NCBI RefSeq assembly: GCF_001939065.1 | Contig: NZ_MPSZ01000001.1 | Location: 372,001 to 436,000, forward strand | DNA from: Exiguobacterium indicum HHS 31 | Lineage (GTDB): Bacteria > Bacillota > Bacilli > Exiguobacteriales > Exiguobacteriaceae | Direction: 5' to 3' | DNA length: 64,000 nucleotides | Shown: one piece after another, positions 34,608 to 42,895 of the stretch | Position numbering within the stretch: position 1 is the stretch's first letter | Layout: every line of letters starts with the position of its first letter | The notes under the pieces: generated by a model | The model's input: only the letters and a program-made list of their open reading frames with translations | What the model was told of the DNA's origin: nothing | The model's database searches: none | Program-made: the position numbers and the translations under genes

Positions 34608-35618
34608 ATGAAACTTAGTATTTTAGACCAATCCCCGGTCTCTAAAGGACAATCGCCATCTGATGCCTTACACGAAACGGTCGAGCTCGCGAAAATCGCG
34701 GACGAACTCGGCTACCATCGCCTGTGGGTATCCGAACACCACTTCGCTAAAACATTGGCTGGTTCAAGCCCGGAAGTCTTGATCGCTTACATGGCGGCAG
34801 TGACGAAACAGATTCGCCTCGGTTCAGGCGGTGTCATGCTGCCGCATTACAGTGCTTATAAAGTCGCGGAGAACTTCCGTGTCCTTGAAGGGCTTGCACC
34901 GAACCGGATCGACCTTGGACTCGGTCGGGCACCAGGCGGTATGCCGCTTGCGACACGTGCGTTGCAAGAAGGATCGTCGCCACGTTTTGGTGGAGCCGAT
35001 TACGGCGAACAACTCGATGATCTCGTCGATTACTTGAAAGACGGAGCACCTGCCGGACACCGGTTCGCGGGACTCGTCGCAACACCAGAAGTCGATACGA
35101 CACCAGAAGGTTGGTTGCTTGGATCAAGTGGGGGTAGTGCCTTGAACGCTGCGCAACGCGGATTCGGATTTGCCTTTGCCCACTTCATCAATGGACAAGG
35201 TGGACAAGAAGTGATGGACTACTACCGTCATAACTTCATGGCGACGTCGTTCAATGAGACACCACAAACGCTCGTCTCGATCTTCGTGACGTGTGCTGAA
35301 ACGACGGAAGAAGCAGAACGGTTAGCTTCAAGCCTGGATCTGTCACTACTCCTACTTGAAAAAGGGGTCTCGTCGACAGGAACGCCAACTCCAGAAGAGG
35401 CAGCGGCGTATCCGTATACGTTCCAAGACCAATTCCGGATCGCTGAAAACCGGAAGCGGATGATCGTTGGTAACCCGGAATCCGTTGCAAAACAATTGCA
35501 AGAGCTCGCTGATTCCTACGGCACAGACGAAGTAATGATCGCTTCGATGATCGCTGACAAGGAAGCAAAACAACAATCATTGAAATTAATCATGGATGCC
35601 GTCAAAGCGGCGGTCTGA
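34608..35618 (+). CDS. Luciferase-like (LLM) flavin-dependent oxidoreductase
   Basis: The 336-residue protein belongs to the MsnO8/YvbT-type LLM group: MKLSILDQSPVSKGQSPSDA at the start, then GYHRLWVSEHHFAKTLAGSSPEVLIAYMAAVTKQIRLGSGGVMLPHYSAYKVAE, the typical barrel strands with the flavin-side His. It uses reduced FMN for a monooxygenase-type reaction; substrate unknown. The open frame continues 40 codons upstream, but AAAGGAGA lies properly before the ATG at 34608. It is divergent from the stress-protein gene. Confidence 0.9.
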   Translation: MKLSILDQSPVSKGQSPSDALHETVELAKIADELGYHRLWVSEHHFAKTLAGSSPEVLIAYMAAVTKQIRLGSGGVMLPHYSAYKVAENFRVLEGLAPNRIDLGLGRAPGGMPLATRALQEGSSPRFGGADYGEQLDDLVDYLKDGAPAGHRFAGLVATPEVDTTPEGWLLGSSGGSALNAAQRGFGFAFAHFINGQGGQEVMDYYRHNFMATSFNETPQTLVSIFVTCAETTEEAERLASSLDLSLLLLEKGVSSTGTPTPEEAAAYPYTFQDQFRIAENRKRMIVGNPESVAKQLQELADSYGTDEVMIASMIADKEAKQQSLKLIMDAVKAAV

Positions 35619-35626
35619 CCGATACG

Positions 35627-35667
35627 CACGTCCTTTCTCACGAAGTGAGGGAGGACGTGTTTTTTGC
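35627..35667 (+). terminator. Intrinsic terminator overlapping the 3' end of the convergent MFS gene
   Basis: CACGTCCTTTCTCAC and GTGAGGGAGGACGTG pair (two wobbles) around GAA, with a TTTTTT tail. The minus-strand MFS stop codon (35638) lies inside the stem. Confidence 0.9.
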
Positions 35668-36906
35668 GTCTGCTACGGGAATGCTCTCGGATAAGATGTC
35701 ATTACGAAGTCGGAGGAATCCGAATGATGCTGCACCGAATAAGCCGACTGTACCGACTCCAAGTAGCACGATGATAGATACATGATCACTGAGTAAACCA
35801 AACAATAGGGTACCGATCGGCATCATCGCCATTGCAATGGATTCCAGCACACCGATGACACGTCCGAGGTAAGCCGGATCGGTCTGTTTTTGAACGATGA
35901 GCTGCAGTGGAATGTTCATCCGTAAGACGAGCATGCCGTCGATGAACAATAGAATCATGAAAAAAGGTAATAGTAGAGCAGATGGAACATAGCCGAGTAG
36001 GGCAAGTGCAGGAAGCGCATAACAAGAGGCGATTAAAAAGAGCGACTCGAATATCGTGCGTAACGGACGTTTCACCGTAAAGCGAGGTAAGGCAAGAAGC
36101 AACGAAGCGACAAGAAGACCGGCACCGAGTGCGGACTCGACCAGTCCAAACCGAAATGGTGTGAATTGCAGTCGATCGAGCAAAATGATTGGTAACAGGA
36201 TTTCGAAAGCGACAAAAAAGAAGTTCAGGACAATCGCCATCAGGACGAGTGTCGTCAAGACCGGTTGACGGAACAGATAACGGTAGCCCTCTTTAAACTC
36301 CGAGACGAAAGACGGAGTATCGGTAGTAGCCAGAGGAGAGGTATCCACTGCAAGAAAGCGGAGGCGGCTATTCCACCAGGCAGCAGAAGCAAACAAGAGG
36401 AACGGTAAGATCAAGAATTGCGTGATGGAGACAGTGGCGATAAGCAATCCCGCAACGAGTGGAGCGGTGATCGTTGAGGTCGATTGAATCGTCGAGAAAA
36501 GCGCGTTTCCGCGTTGTAACTCATCTTCTTCTACGAGTCGCGGTAACGAGCTTGATAAGGTGACGGATAGGAACGTCGACAGGCTCGTCAAGAGGACACT
36601 AGCAACGATGTAATGAACGGTATGTAGAGGGGCTTGTAGCGAATAGAGCAGAAGTCCGAACAAGACGAGTGCACTTAAGCTTTCGGTCATGACGATGATT
36701 CGTTTCCGGTTCCAACGATCAGCGAGGACACCAGCAACCGGTGAGAGTAAAATTCGTGGCACTGATCCTGCAAGCAGGACGAGCGCAAACTGAAAACCAG
36801 ACGATGTTTCCCGTAAGACGGTCAGTCCAGCGACGAACGTAAAGAGACTTGCCGCAAATAATGAACAAAACTTTCCGAATAAGACACGCTTTAAATTAAA
36901 TGACAT
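35638..36906 (-). CDS. MFS exporter, EntS/MefA-like (MFS_3) group
   Basis: The 422-residue protein has 12 membrane helices and the MFS motif A region LLSPVAGVLADRWNRKRIIVMTESL at about 55-80. The RNPLYRxxxGxLADRxxR-like pattern and overall layout match the macrolide-efflux/enterobactin-exporter (MFS_3) group. The start at 36906 has AAGGAG at 8 bases; a GTG three codons earlier is adjacent to the ribosome site and unlikely. It is divergent from an XRE/TPR regulator, and its promoter is bracketed by a perfect inverted repeat, so it is probably controlled by that regulator. Substrate unknown. Confidence 0.88.
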   Translation of the reverse strand: MSFNLKRVLFGKFCSLFAASLFTFVAGLTVLRETSSGFQFALVLLAGSVPRILLSPVAGVLADRWNRKRIIVMTESLSALVLFGLLLYSLQAPLHTVHYIVASVLLTSLSTFLSVTLSSSLPRLVEEDELQRGNALFSTIQSTSTITAPLVAGLLIATVSITQFLILPFLLFASAAWWNSRLRFLAVDTSPLATTDTPSFVSEFKEGYRYLFRQPVLTTLVLMAIVLNFFFVAFEILLPIILLDRLQFTPFRFGLVESALGAGLLVASLLLALPRFTVKRPLRTIFESLFLIASCYALPALALLGYVPSALLLPFFMILLFIDGMLVLRMNIPLQLIVQKQTDPAYLGRVIGVLESIAMAMMPIGTLLFGLLSDHVSIIVLLGVGTVGLFGAASFGFLRLRNDILSESIPVADAKNTSSLTS

Positions 36907-36923
36907 CCTGTTCACTCCTTCAG

Positions 36924-37002
36924 AGTTAAATTTTATTGAACTTTAGTGTAGAATAAAGGAGTGGAAGAAAAATGTAAAGATAAAGTTCAATAAAATTTAA
37001 CT
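36924..37002. promoter_or_regulatory. Perfect 22-bp inverted repeat bracketing divergent promoters
   Basis: 36924-36945 and 36981-37002 are exact reverse complements, 35 bases apart. Each arm contains an imperfect dyad, AGTTAAAT-TTT-ATTGAACT (one mismatch), so each is a likely dimer site; the centres are 60 bases apart. Between them lies the exporter promoter on the minus strand. Confidence 0.75.
36950..36978 (-). promoter_or_regulatory. Promoter of the MFS exporter
   Basis: On the minus strand TTTACA (36978-36973) and TATTCT (36955-36950) are separated by 17 bases. The expected start point falls inside the exporter-proximal operator arm. Confidence 0.65.
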
Positions 37003-37026
37003 TTTATGATAAAAGGAGTGACAAGT

Positions 37027-38217
37027 GTGTTAGGGGAACGTATCAAACAGATCCGAAAACAGAAAAAAATGACGCAAACGGACGTTGCGACCGGCATCAT
37101 CACGAAGTCGATGCTCAGTATGGTCGAGAACGGGAAAGCGACACCGTCAGTGCCCGCACTACAGGCGATTGCTAGGCGATTACAAGTTACGGTCGAGGAA
37201 TTGATGCTCGATCCGCGGGATGTTCGGATGCGGGAACTCCTTGAAACAATCCGTTCACGAGATACCTCATATCATTCGGACGAAAAAGTTCGAGAAATTC
37301 TGCATCCGTATTTAGTGCCAGAGACAAACTCTTACTGGCAAGGACAGGTCTTTCAGGAATATGGGGATGCCCTCCGAACGTCTGACCCTGAGCTTGGTTT
37401 GACATATTTCGAGAAGGCAGAGCGAGTTTTTCAACAGCTTGGTCGTCAAGATGAACAATTACTTGCCCAAATCGCAAAAGTTTACTTTTTATTCAATCTC
37501 AAACGGACGAAGGAAGCGTATGAGCTGATCGAAGCAATGGATATACCACGTGAGATTCCACTTGCACCGAAAACCTATTTAAAGCTTCAAATCCTGCGTG
37601 CGCTCCGAGCAAGTTTGTTCGATGATCACTACACAGAAGCGATCGCCTTATTGCGTGAAGGGGTTCAGTATATGCGGGAGCAAGATGTCTATTATCATGT
37701 CATTTCGTTTCAACGTTTCCTCGGATTGTTTTTATATCTAGAAGGGGAAATCGAACAATCACGGCAAGAGTTTGATCGACTGGAGCAGTTTTTTGCATTT
37801 AGTGAAACGACTGCCGTCGGACGAATCGAAGTCGATTTAACGAAAGGACTCATCGCGATTTTTGAAAACGATACGGACGGCATGCAAATGGCGTGGGAAA
37901 AACTCGTCACTGTGGCGATCGATGACGCGAAGCATTACATCGGACAACTCGAAGTCCATCTCCTTGTCAACGGCATCGAATTACCGAATCAGACGCTGCA
38001 GCAGAGCGTCGATAAGATATGGGAGATGCAAGATGCGTGGCTTGCCGCGAGTGGATTCGACCAAGCGATGATGCTACAGACGCTCGTACTAGCGATGCAA
38101 CGAGGGATTGGTCAGGAACGGCTGGAGGATGTCATTCGATTGAAGGATGATCTTCAAAGCGAACGACTCAAAGGCGATCTTGAGCGAGAGATACAAGCAT
38201 TGGTTAAGGTTCAATGA
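37027..38217 (+). CDS. XRE-family regulator with TPR-like repeats (RNPP/PlcR-like layout)
   Basis: The 396-residue protein has an N-terminal XRE helix-turn-helix (LGERIKQIRKQKKMTQTDVATGIITKSMLSMVENGKATPSVPALQAIARRL) and a C-terminal helical-repeat domain (about 100-390) with TPR-like pairs (NSYWQGQVFQEYGDALRTSDPELGLTYFEKAERVF and others). This layout is that of PlcR/Rgg/aimR-type regulators, which often bind secreted peptides. No propeptide gene with a signal sequence is next to it, so a peptide ligand is only a possibility. The GTG start at 37027 has AAAGGAG 8 bases upstream. It is divergent from the MFS exporter across the inverted repeat. Confidence 0.87.
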   Translation: MLGERIKQIRKQKKMTQTDVATGIITKSMLSMVENGKATPSVPALQAIARRLQVTVEELMLDPRDVRMRELLETIRSRDTSYHSDEKVREILHPYLVPETNSYWQGQVFQEYGDALRTSDPELGLTYFEKAERVFQQLGRQDEQLLAQIAKVYFLFNLKRTKEAYELIEAMDIPREIPLAPKTYLKLQILRALRASLFDDHYTEAIALLREGVQYMREQDVYYHVISFQRFLGLFLYLEGEIEQSRQEFDRLEQFFAFSETTAVGRIEVDLTKGLIAIFENDTDGMQMAWEKLVTVAIDDAKHYIGQLEVHLLVNGIELPNQTLQQSVDKIWEMQDAWLAASGFDQAMMLQTLVLAMQRGIGQERLEDVIRLKDDLQSERLKGDLEREIQALVKVQ

Positions 38218-38222
38218 CAAAA

Positions 38223-38257
38223 AAACAGGCATGAGGCGAGTGCGCTTCATGCCTGTT
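38223..38257 (-). terminator. Hairpin between convergent genes, terminator on the minus strand
   Basis: AACAGGCATGAGGC and GCTTCATGCCTGTT pair with one wobble. The minus-strand side is followed by TTTTTTTG; the plus-strand side is not T-rich. The stop codon of the small membrane gene lies in the stem. Confidence 0.75.
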
Positions 38258-38426
38258 CGTGTGAGGATGTCGTTCTTCTGAAAATCAATAAGACGCATGC
38301 GGCGACGGAAATGATCAAGTGACCGATATAGACGTCTCCCGTCTGGATATAATGCAAGAGCATCGAGCCACCAAAAATCAATAAGGCAAGAAAGAGAAGC
38401 CGAACATACAGTGTTTTGTAAGACAT
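38247..38426 (-). CDS. Small membrane protein (59 aa), unknown function
   Basis: The product starts MSYKTLYVRLLFLALLIFGG and has two hydrophobic helices (about 9-26 and 34-50) joined by a short polar turn (YIQTGDVY), ending in a basic, then polar tail (FRRTTSSHEQA). AAAGGATG lies before this ATG; the longer open frame has none. I do not recognise a family. It has its own terminator. It overlaps no other credible gene, and lies between the XRE regulator and the NlpC/P60 enzyme. Confidence 0.65.
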   Translation of the reverse strand: MSYKTLYVRLLFLALLIFGGSMLLHYIQTGDVYIGHLIISVAACVLLIFRRTTSSHEQA

Positions 38427-38477
38427 GCAGACACATCCTTTCCATATCCAGTATATCCTAAAGTGAAGTGGTAAGAC

Positions 38478-38506
38478 AAAAAACATCCACCCCGAGGGAT
38501 GGATGA
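38478..38506 (-). terminator. Terminator of the NlpC/P60 gene
   Basis: On the minus strand CATCCATCCC and GGGGTGGATG pair around a short loop and run into TTTTTTG. Confidence 0.85.
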
Positions 38507-38513
38507 GGAAAGT

Positions 38514-39944
38514 TTAAAGTGATTTAAAGCCTAATAGTTTTTGCGTCCAGTAACGTTCCGATACACGGCTGATACCTAAAGCAGGTTCATTTGCATGAAT
38601 GAACTGATCATTGTTCAGCATGATGCCAATATGTGTCGGACCAGCGGCATAGGTGTTTTCGAAGAAGATGATATCGCCACGCTTCGGTTGACGTAATTTT
38701 GATAACTTCGCTCCGAGATACCGATCATCGTTCCAGTAACCGTTGACGTTCGTCCGTCCGACAGCATAGCCAGCGGCATTCAACGTGTAATTCACAAAAC
38801 CAGAGCAATCGAATCCACCATTGACGGGGCTACTTGATCCCCAGACGTATGGTGTACCAAGATATTGTTGCCCAATCGAGATCGCACGTTCCATCAATGT
38901 CGAACCAGGTACGGTCGTCACAGGAGGTGGTGGCGTGACCGGAGGCGTCGTCGTGACGGATCCCGTCGTGATGTAACTCTTCGCAACATAGTAGAGACCC
39001 GTTCCAATCTTGATCTGGTACCAGCCGCTATCTTTTCCTGTCGTTTCACCTGTGACATTGACCGTTGAGCCGTGTCCGACTTGCGTGAAGACTTTAGAAG
39101 ACGTCGAAGGCAATGTGCGGACGTTCAGCCCGGTTGGGGCATTGACGCGATACGTCTTCGAAGCATCAACCGGCGTCACAGAGACTCCGGGAGTCGTTGG
39201 TGTTGTTGGTGGCGAAGCTTTTGTTGAAGCTTTGACATAAGTTGAAGCAACATACGCTTCTTTTCCGTCGAGCTTGACTTGGTACCACGAATCAACGGCA
39301 CCTGTGACATCGAGTACTGTCTGATGGGGTAATGTCTTGTAAATTTTTGCGTTCGTTGCTGCAGCAGTCCGTGCGTTCAAGCCTTCCTTCGCATTAACCG
39401 TGTAGATCTTCGAGCGATCGACCGCTTTAATGACGTTCTTGACGGGTGTCGTCGTAGCAGGTTTTGACATAGACGTTACTTTCACTGTCTTTTTATCAAC
39501 TAATGATGCATGGATAAAAGCTACTTGCTTCTTATACGTGATTTGATACCAATCACCGGATTTTTTCGTAACAGTCAGAACGCTATTTTTTGCCAGTTTT
39601 CCGAGTGATTTCGAACTCGTCGTTGCTTGTTGGCGGACGTTGACAGCATCGGTGTTCGTTATGTAGGTCGTCGTTGTCGTAGTCTTTACTGTCGTCGCCT
39701 TGACGTATGCTGAAGTGATGAAGGCTGGTTTTGACTGGTAACGGATTTCGTACCAGCTGTTGACCTTCTTGACTGCTGTCAGCTTCGTTCCTTTTTTCAG
39801 TGTCGTGATGACCTTCGCGGAAGTCGAGGCAGCCGAGCGAATGTTGACGTTATCCGTCAATGTTAAGGTCGTTGACGCAGCAGAGACCGGTCCGGTTGAA
39901 CTGATCAAGGCGATCGTCGTAAGAGCGAGAAATGTCTTCTTCAC
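38514..39944 (-). CDS. Secreted peptidoglycan endopeptidase with four SH3 domains and NlpC/P60
   Basis: The 476-residue exported protein has a signal peptide (about 1-23, cleavage near VSAAS), four bacterial SH3 repeats (about 25-85, 93-150, 180-240, 264-328; each with N-x-R-x-x-A/P...W-Y-x-I/V), a Pro/Thr linker (about 330-348) and a C-terminal NlpC/P60 domain with Cys380 (GGFDCSGFVNY), His438 (THIGIML) and His450 (FIHANEP). It should cleave stem peptides (gamma-D-Glu-diamino acid bond) in the wall; SH3 repeats bind the wall. Four SH3 repeats is at the high end. A WalR-like box lies upstream. Confidence 0.93.
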   Translation of the reverse strand: MKKTFLALTTIALISSTGPVSAASTTLTLTDNVNIRSAASTSAKVITTLKKGTKLTAVKKVNSWYEIRYQSKPAFITSAYVKATTVKTTTTTTYITNTDAVNVRQQATTSSKSLGKLAKNSVLTVTKKSGDWYQITYKKQVAFIHASLVDKKTVKVTSMSKPATTTPVKNVIKAVDRSKIYTVNAKEGLNARTAAATNAKIYKTLPHQTVLDVTGAVDSWYQVKLDGKEAYVASTYVKASTKASPPTTPTTPGVSVTPVDASKTYRVNAPTGLNVRTLPSTSSKVFTQVGHGSTVNVTGETTGKDSGWYQIKIGTGLYYVAKSYITTGSVTTTPPVTPPPPVTTVPGSTLMERAISIGQQYLGTPYVWGSSSPVNGGFDCSGFVNYTLNAAGYAVGRTNVNGYWNDDRYLGAKLSKLRQPKRGDIIFFENTYAAGPTHIGIMLNNDQFIHANEPALGISRVSERYWTQKLLGFKSL

Positions 39945-39982
39945 GTGACGTAGCTCCTTCCAAATAGATAGGTAAAAATCGT

Positions 39983-39999
39983 TGTTACCATTTTGTCAT
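39983..39999 (+). promoter_or_regulatory. WalR-box-like sequence upstream of the NlpC/P60 gene
   Basis: TGTTAC-CATTT-TGTCAT matches the WalR direct-repeat consensus (TGTWAH-N5-TGTWAH) in 11 of 12 positions. It lies 39-55 bases before the start codon, on the opposite strand. Confidence 0.4.
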
Positions 40000-40106
40000 A
40001 AAAAGTGCTAATTCCCCTGATTTTAAAATATATTTTTGTTCTAAAAAACTACGCGGTTGTTTTAATAAAAAAATGAATAGCTCGATACAGTATTTTCAAA
40101 AAAGTT

Positions 40107-40127
40107 CGAGTACACTAGAAGTACTCG
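40107..40127. repeat. Inverted repeat just before the ABC exporter ribosome site
   Basis: CGAGTAC-ACTAGAA-GTACTCG, 7-bp perfect arms, lies directly upstream of the GGAGG of the ABC exporter. It could be an operator or a hairpin masking or protecting the 5' end. Confidence 0.45.
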
Positions 40128-40141
40128 GAAGGAGGCTACAC

Positions 40142-41854
40142 ATGTTACGCCGTTTTTATCAATATTATATCCCGCATAAACGTTTATTTTGGCTTGATTT
40201 TATATCTGCCTTATTCGTCGGGGTTTTAGAACTTGCTTTTCCACTCGCTGTCCAGTGGTTCATCGACTCCTTGTTGCCAAACGGTGAGATGAACTGGATC
40301 ATCCTCGTCAGCGTCGGACTATTAGCGCTCTACATCATCAGCACGTTGATGCAGTTCGTCGTCAACTATTTTGGACATAAGCTCGGAATCAATATCGAGA
40401 CCGATATGCGTCGTCAACTGTTCAGCCATGTGCAGAAACAGTCGTTCCGCTTCTTCGATAATACGAAGACGGGTCATATCATGAGTCGGATCACGAATGA
40501 TTTGTTTGATATCGGGGAACTTGCCCATCACGGTCCGGAAGATGCCTTCATTGCCGTCATGACATTGCTTGGTGCGTTCTCGATCATGTTGACGATCAAC
40601 GTACCACTCGCGCTCGTGACGATCATCGCCGTACCATTCCTGATCTGGCTGATCAGTTATGCGAACGTCCGGATGAATAAATCGTGGGACCGGATGTATG
40701 GTAATATCGCGGAAGTCAATTCGCGCGTCGAGGACAGTGTTTCTGGTGTCCGTGTCGTCCAGTCATTCACGAACGAAGCTTACGAAATCGAGCGTTTTGA
40801 AAAAGACAACGCGACGTTCCGGCAGTCGAAGATCAATGCCTACAAGGTCATGAGTAAGAGTCTATCCGGCATCTACTTGACGACCCGTTTGATGACGCTT
40901 GCCGTCTTAGTCGTCGGTGCCTACTTGACGTATCGCGAAGCTTTAACGGCAGGGGAACTCGTCGGATTCATTCTTTATATGAACATCCTGCTGAAGCCAA
41001 TCGACAAAATCACCGCATTACTTGAGATGTATCCAAAAGGGATGGCTGGCTTCAAACGCTTCCTCTCGATGATTGATGAGGATGCATCGATTCCGGATGC
41101 GCCAGACGCACTCGTCGTTGATCGGTTGAACGGTGGCATCACATTCAAGGATGTGGCGTTCGGTTATGAAGCCGATCGTCTCATTCTAGAGAATATCAAT
41201 CTGACGGTCGAACCGGGTCAGACAGTCGCGTTCGTCGGAACATCAGGGGCAGGGAAGACGACGATCTGTTCGTTGATTCCACGTTTTTACGATGTTCTAG
41301 ATGGCGCAATCACGATTGACGGAATCGATATCCGGCAGATGACCAAGGAGTCTCTGCGACAACAAATCGGGATCGTCCAGCAGGATGTCTTCTTGTTCTC
41401 AGGGACGATCGCTGAAAATATCGCCTACGGTGACCTGAATGCGACGCACGAAGACATCGTGCAAGCGGCGGAACGTGCCCATCTCGGTCCGATGATCGCG
41501 GATCTTCCGGATGGGTATGCGACACAAATCGGCGAACGGGGACTCAAGTTATCGGGTGGGCAAAAGCAACGACTTGCCATTGCACGGATGTTCCTTAAGA
41601 ACCCGCCGATTTTGATTCTCGATGAAGCGACGTCTGCGCTCGACACGGAAACGGAAGCACTGATCCAAGAATCGCTCGCCGAGTTGTCCGAGAACCGGAC
41701 GACGCTCGTCATTGCCCATCGTTTAGCGACGATCCGGAATGCGGATAAGATTTTCGTCGTTACGAAGGACGGCATCGTCGAAGAAGGCTCGCATGACGAA
41801 CTGATGAATCAAGGTGGTTATTTCTCCCGGTTGTTAGAGAGACAACGAGTTTGA
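40142..41854 (+). CDS. Homodimer-type ABC exporter, permease fused to ATPase
   Basis: The 570-residue half-transporter has six membrane helices (about 1-300) and a C-terminal ATPase with Walker A GTSGAGKTT, Q-loop QQDVFLFSGT, signature LSGGQKQRL, Walker B ILILDEATSALD and switch His in IAHRLATI. This is the BmrA/MsbA/YfiB-like class that pumps drugs or lipids. I start at the ATG with AAGGAGG in front; the frame is open 23 codons further upstream. It is not paired with a second half-transporter, so it likely works as a homodimer. Confidence 0.92.
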   Translation: MLRRFYQYYIPHKRLFWLDFISALFVGVLELAFPLAVQWFIDSLLPNGEMNWIILVSVGLLALYIISTLMQFVVNYFGHKLGINIETDMRRQLFSHVQKQSFRFFDNTKTGHIMSRITNDLFDIGELAHHGPEDAFIAVMTLLGAFSIMLTINVPLALVTIIAVPFLIWLISYANVRMNKSWDRMYGNIAEVNSRVEDSVSGVRVVQSFTNEAYEIERFEKDNATFRQSKINAYKVMSKSLSGIYLTTRLMTLAVLVVGAYLTYREALTAGELVGFILYMNILLKPIDKITALLEMYPKGMAGFKRFLSMIDEDASIPDAPDALVVDRLNGGITFKDVAFGYEADRLILENINLTVEPGQTVAFVGTSGAGKTTICSLIPRFYDVLDGAITIDGIDIRQMTKESLRQQIGIVQQDVFLFSGTIAENIAYGDLNATHEDIVQAAERAHLGPMIADLPDGYATQIGERGLKLSGGQKQRLAIARMFLKNPPILILDEATSALDTETEALIQESLAELSENRTTLVIAHRLATIRNADKIFVVTKDGIVEEGSHDELMNQGGYFSRLLERQRV

Positions 41855-41871
41855 ATCGATTTGAAAGATTG

Positions 41872-41905
41872 GAAAGCAATGGACATGTTCCGTTGCTTTT
41901 TTTGT
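41872..41905 (+). terminator. Intrinsic terminator after the ABC exporter
   Basis: AAAGCAATGGA pairs with TTCCGTTGCTTT, followed by a T-run (TTTTTTTG). Confidence 0.85.
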
Positions 41906-41977
41906 TCGTTCAAAAATAAGATTGTGTATGCTAATTTTAGGGAAAACGATTTATAGAAAAGAAGGCGAGGTGGAAGG

Positions 41978-42838
41978 ATGTACGGTCAATTCTGTGAGAA
42001 CTATGATGAGAGTTATCCCGTCTTGCGGGAAGAGACGTCACATGATTTCCATCGTTTTTTTGCACTGTCTTACACGATTCATGATACTGTCTTTGAACAA
42101 ACTGTATATGAAAGACTAATGCGGACAATCAAACACAAGACATCGCGTTTTTCAGCGCTTCGGAGCCGTTATACGCCGTTACTTGTCGCCCATGTTCAAT
42201 TGAATAGCACGGATCCCGATGTTCTCATCGAAGAGATCATCGTTGCGGAAAAGAAGATTAAACATCGCCTGATTCGTGATAAAGGGGTTCGTCCATTTTT
42301 TGCTCTCAACGAAGTATTGAATCGGCGTCAAGGAATCGATGCCTTTCCCTATATGGAACGGCTGCACGCGACACGACCTCATCTAAATGTAGCAAAGCAG
42401 TACGTCGTGACATCGACCTTGCTTGAACAGCAGCCATTACCAGAAGAATTTCTAGAGCGGGTCAATACATCGGAAGAGTGGCTCGCGCAATTCATGGAAC
42501 GAACGAGTGAACGTGTCATTACGGCGCAAATCTTAGCGGCGCATCCAGATCCTTCAGCGCAACAGGAACGAATCATTGCGTGGCGGGAACTGTTAGAGCG
42601 GAGAGAGATCATCATCTGGGATCGTTTAATGCCAATTCTTGCGTTACTCCCTACAATGGAACGTGTCGACTGGATTTATGTGACCCGGATCGTCGACAGG
42701 GAGCGGGCACGGAATCGATTTTCAGACGAGGTCAACTGGTTGATTGCCTTTCATTTGTTGCTCGCTAAAACAGGTGTGACACGAGTTCAAGCCACGTTGT
42801 TATTGCTGGCTGCACTAGAGTTGACGAAAAAACCGTAA
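41978..42838 (+). CDS. DUF4003-like protein, unknown function
   Basis: The 286-residue protein is largely helical and soluble; a hydrophobic stretch near the end (VNWLIAFHLLLAKTG) is not a convincing membrane helix. It resembles DUF4003 proteins of Bacilli by length and by the central helical-repeat pattern (for example RYTPLLVAHVQLNSTDPDVLIEEI and YVVTSTLLEQQPLPEEFLERV), but I am not certain of that match. AGGTGGAAGG precedes the ATG. It is monocistronic with a strong bidirectional terminator behind it. Confidence 0.6.
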   Translation: MYGQFCENYDESYPVLREETSHDFHRFFALSYTIHDTVFEQTVYERLMRTIKHKTSRFSALRSRYTPLLVAHVQLNSTDPDVLIEEIIVAEKKIKHRLIRDKGVRPFFALNEVLNRRQGIDAFPYMERLHATRPHLNVAKQYVVTSTLLEQQPLPEEFLERVNTSEEWLAQFMERTSERVITAQILAAHPDPSAQQERIIAWRELLERREIIIWDRLMPILALLPTMERVDWIYVTRIVDRERARNRFSDEVNWLIAFHLLLAKTGVTRVQATLLLLAALELTKKP

Positions 42839-42844
42839 AACGAA

Positions 42845-42885
42845 AAACGAACGAGGAGTGGCGCGCGCCATTCCTCGTTCGTTTG
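42845..42885. terminator. Bidirectional terminator between convergent genes
   Basis: AACGAACGAGGAGTGGC and GCCATTCCTCGTTCGTT pair (one wobble) around GCGC, with A-run before and T-rich sequence after. Confidence 0.85.
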
Positions 42886-42895
42886 GTTTAGTGAC

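Noticed and set aside
38089-38445. 118-codon minus-strand frame over the XRE gene end and the small membrane gene
   Set aside because: It overlaps the 59-residue membrane gene in another frame, lacks its ribosome spacing, and extends antisense into the regulator.
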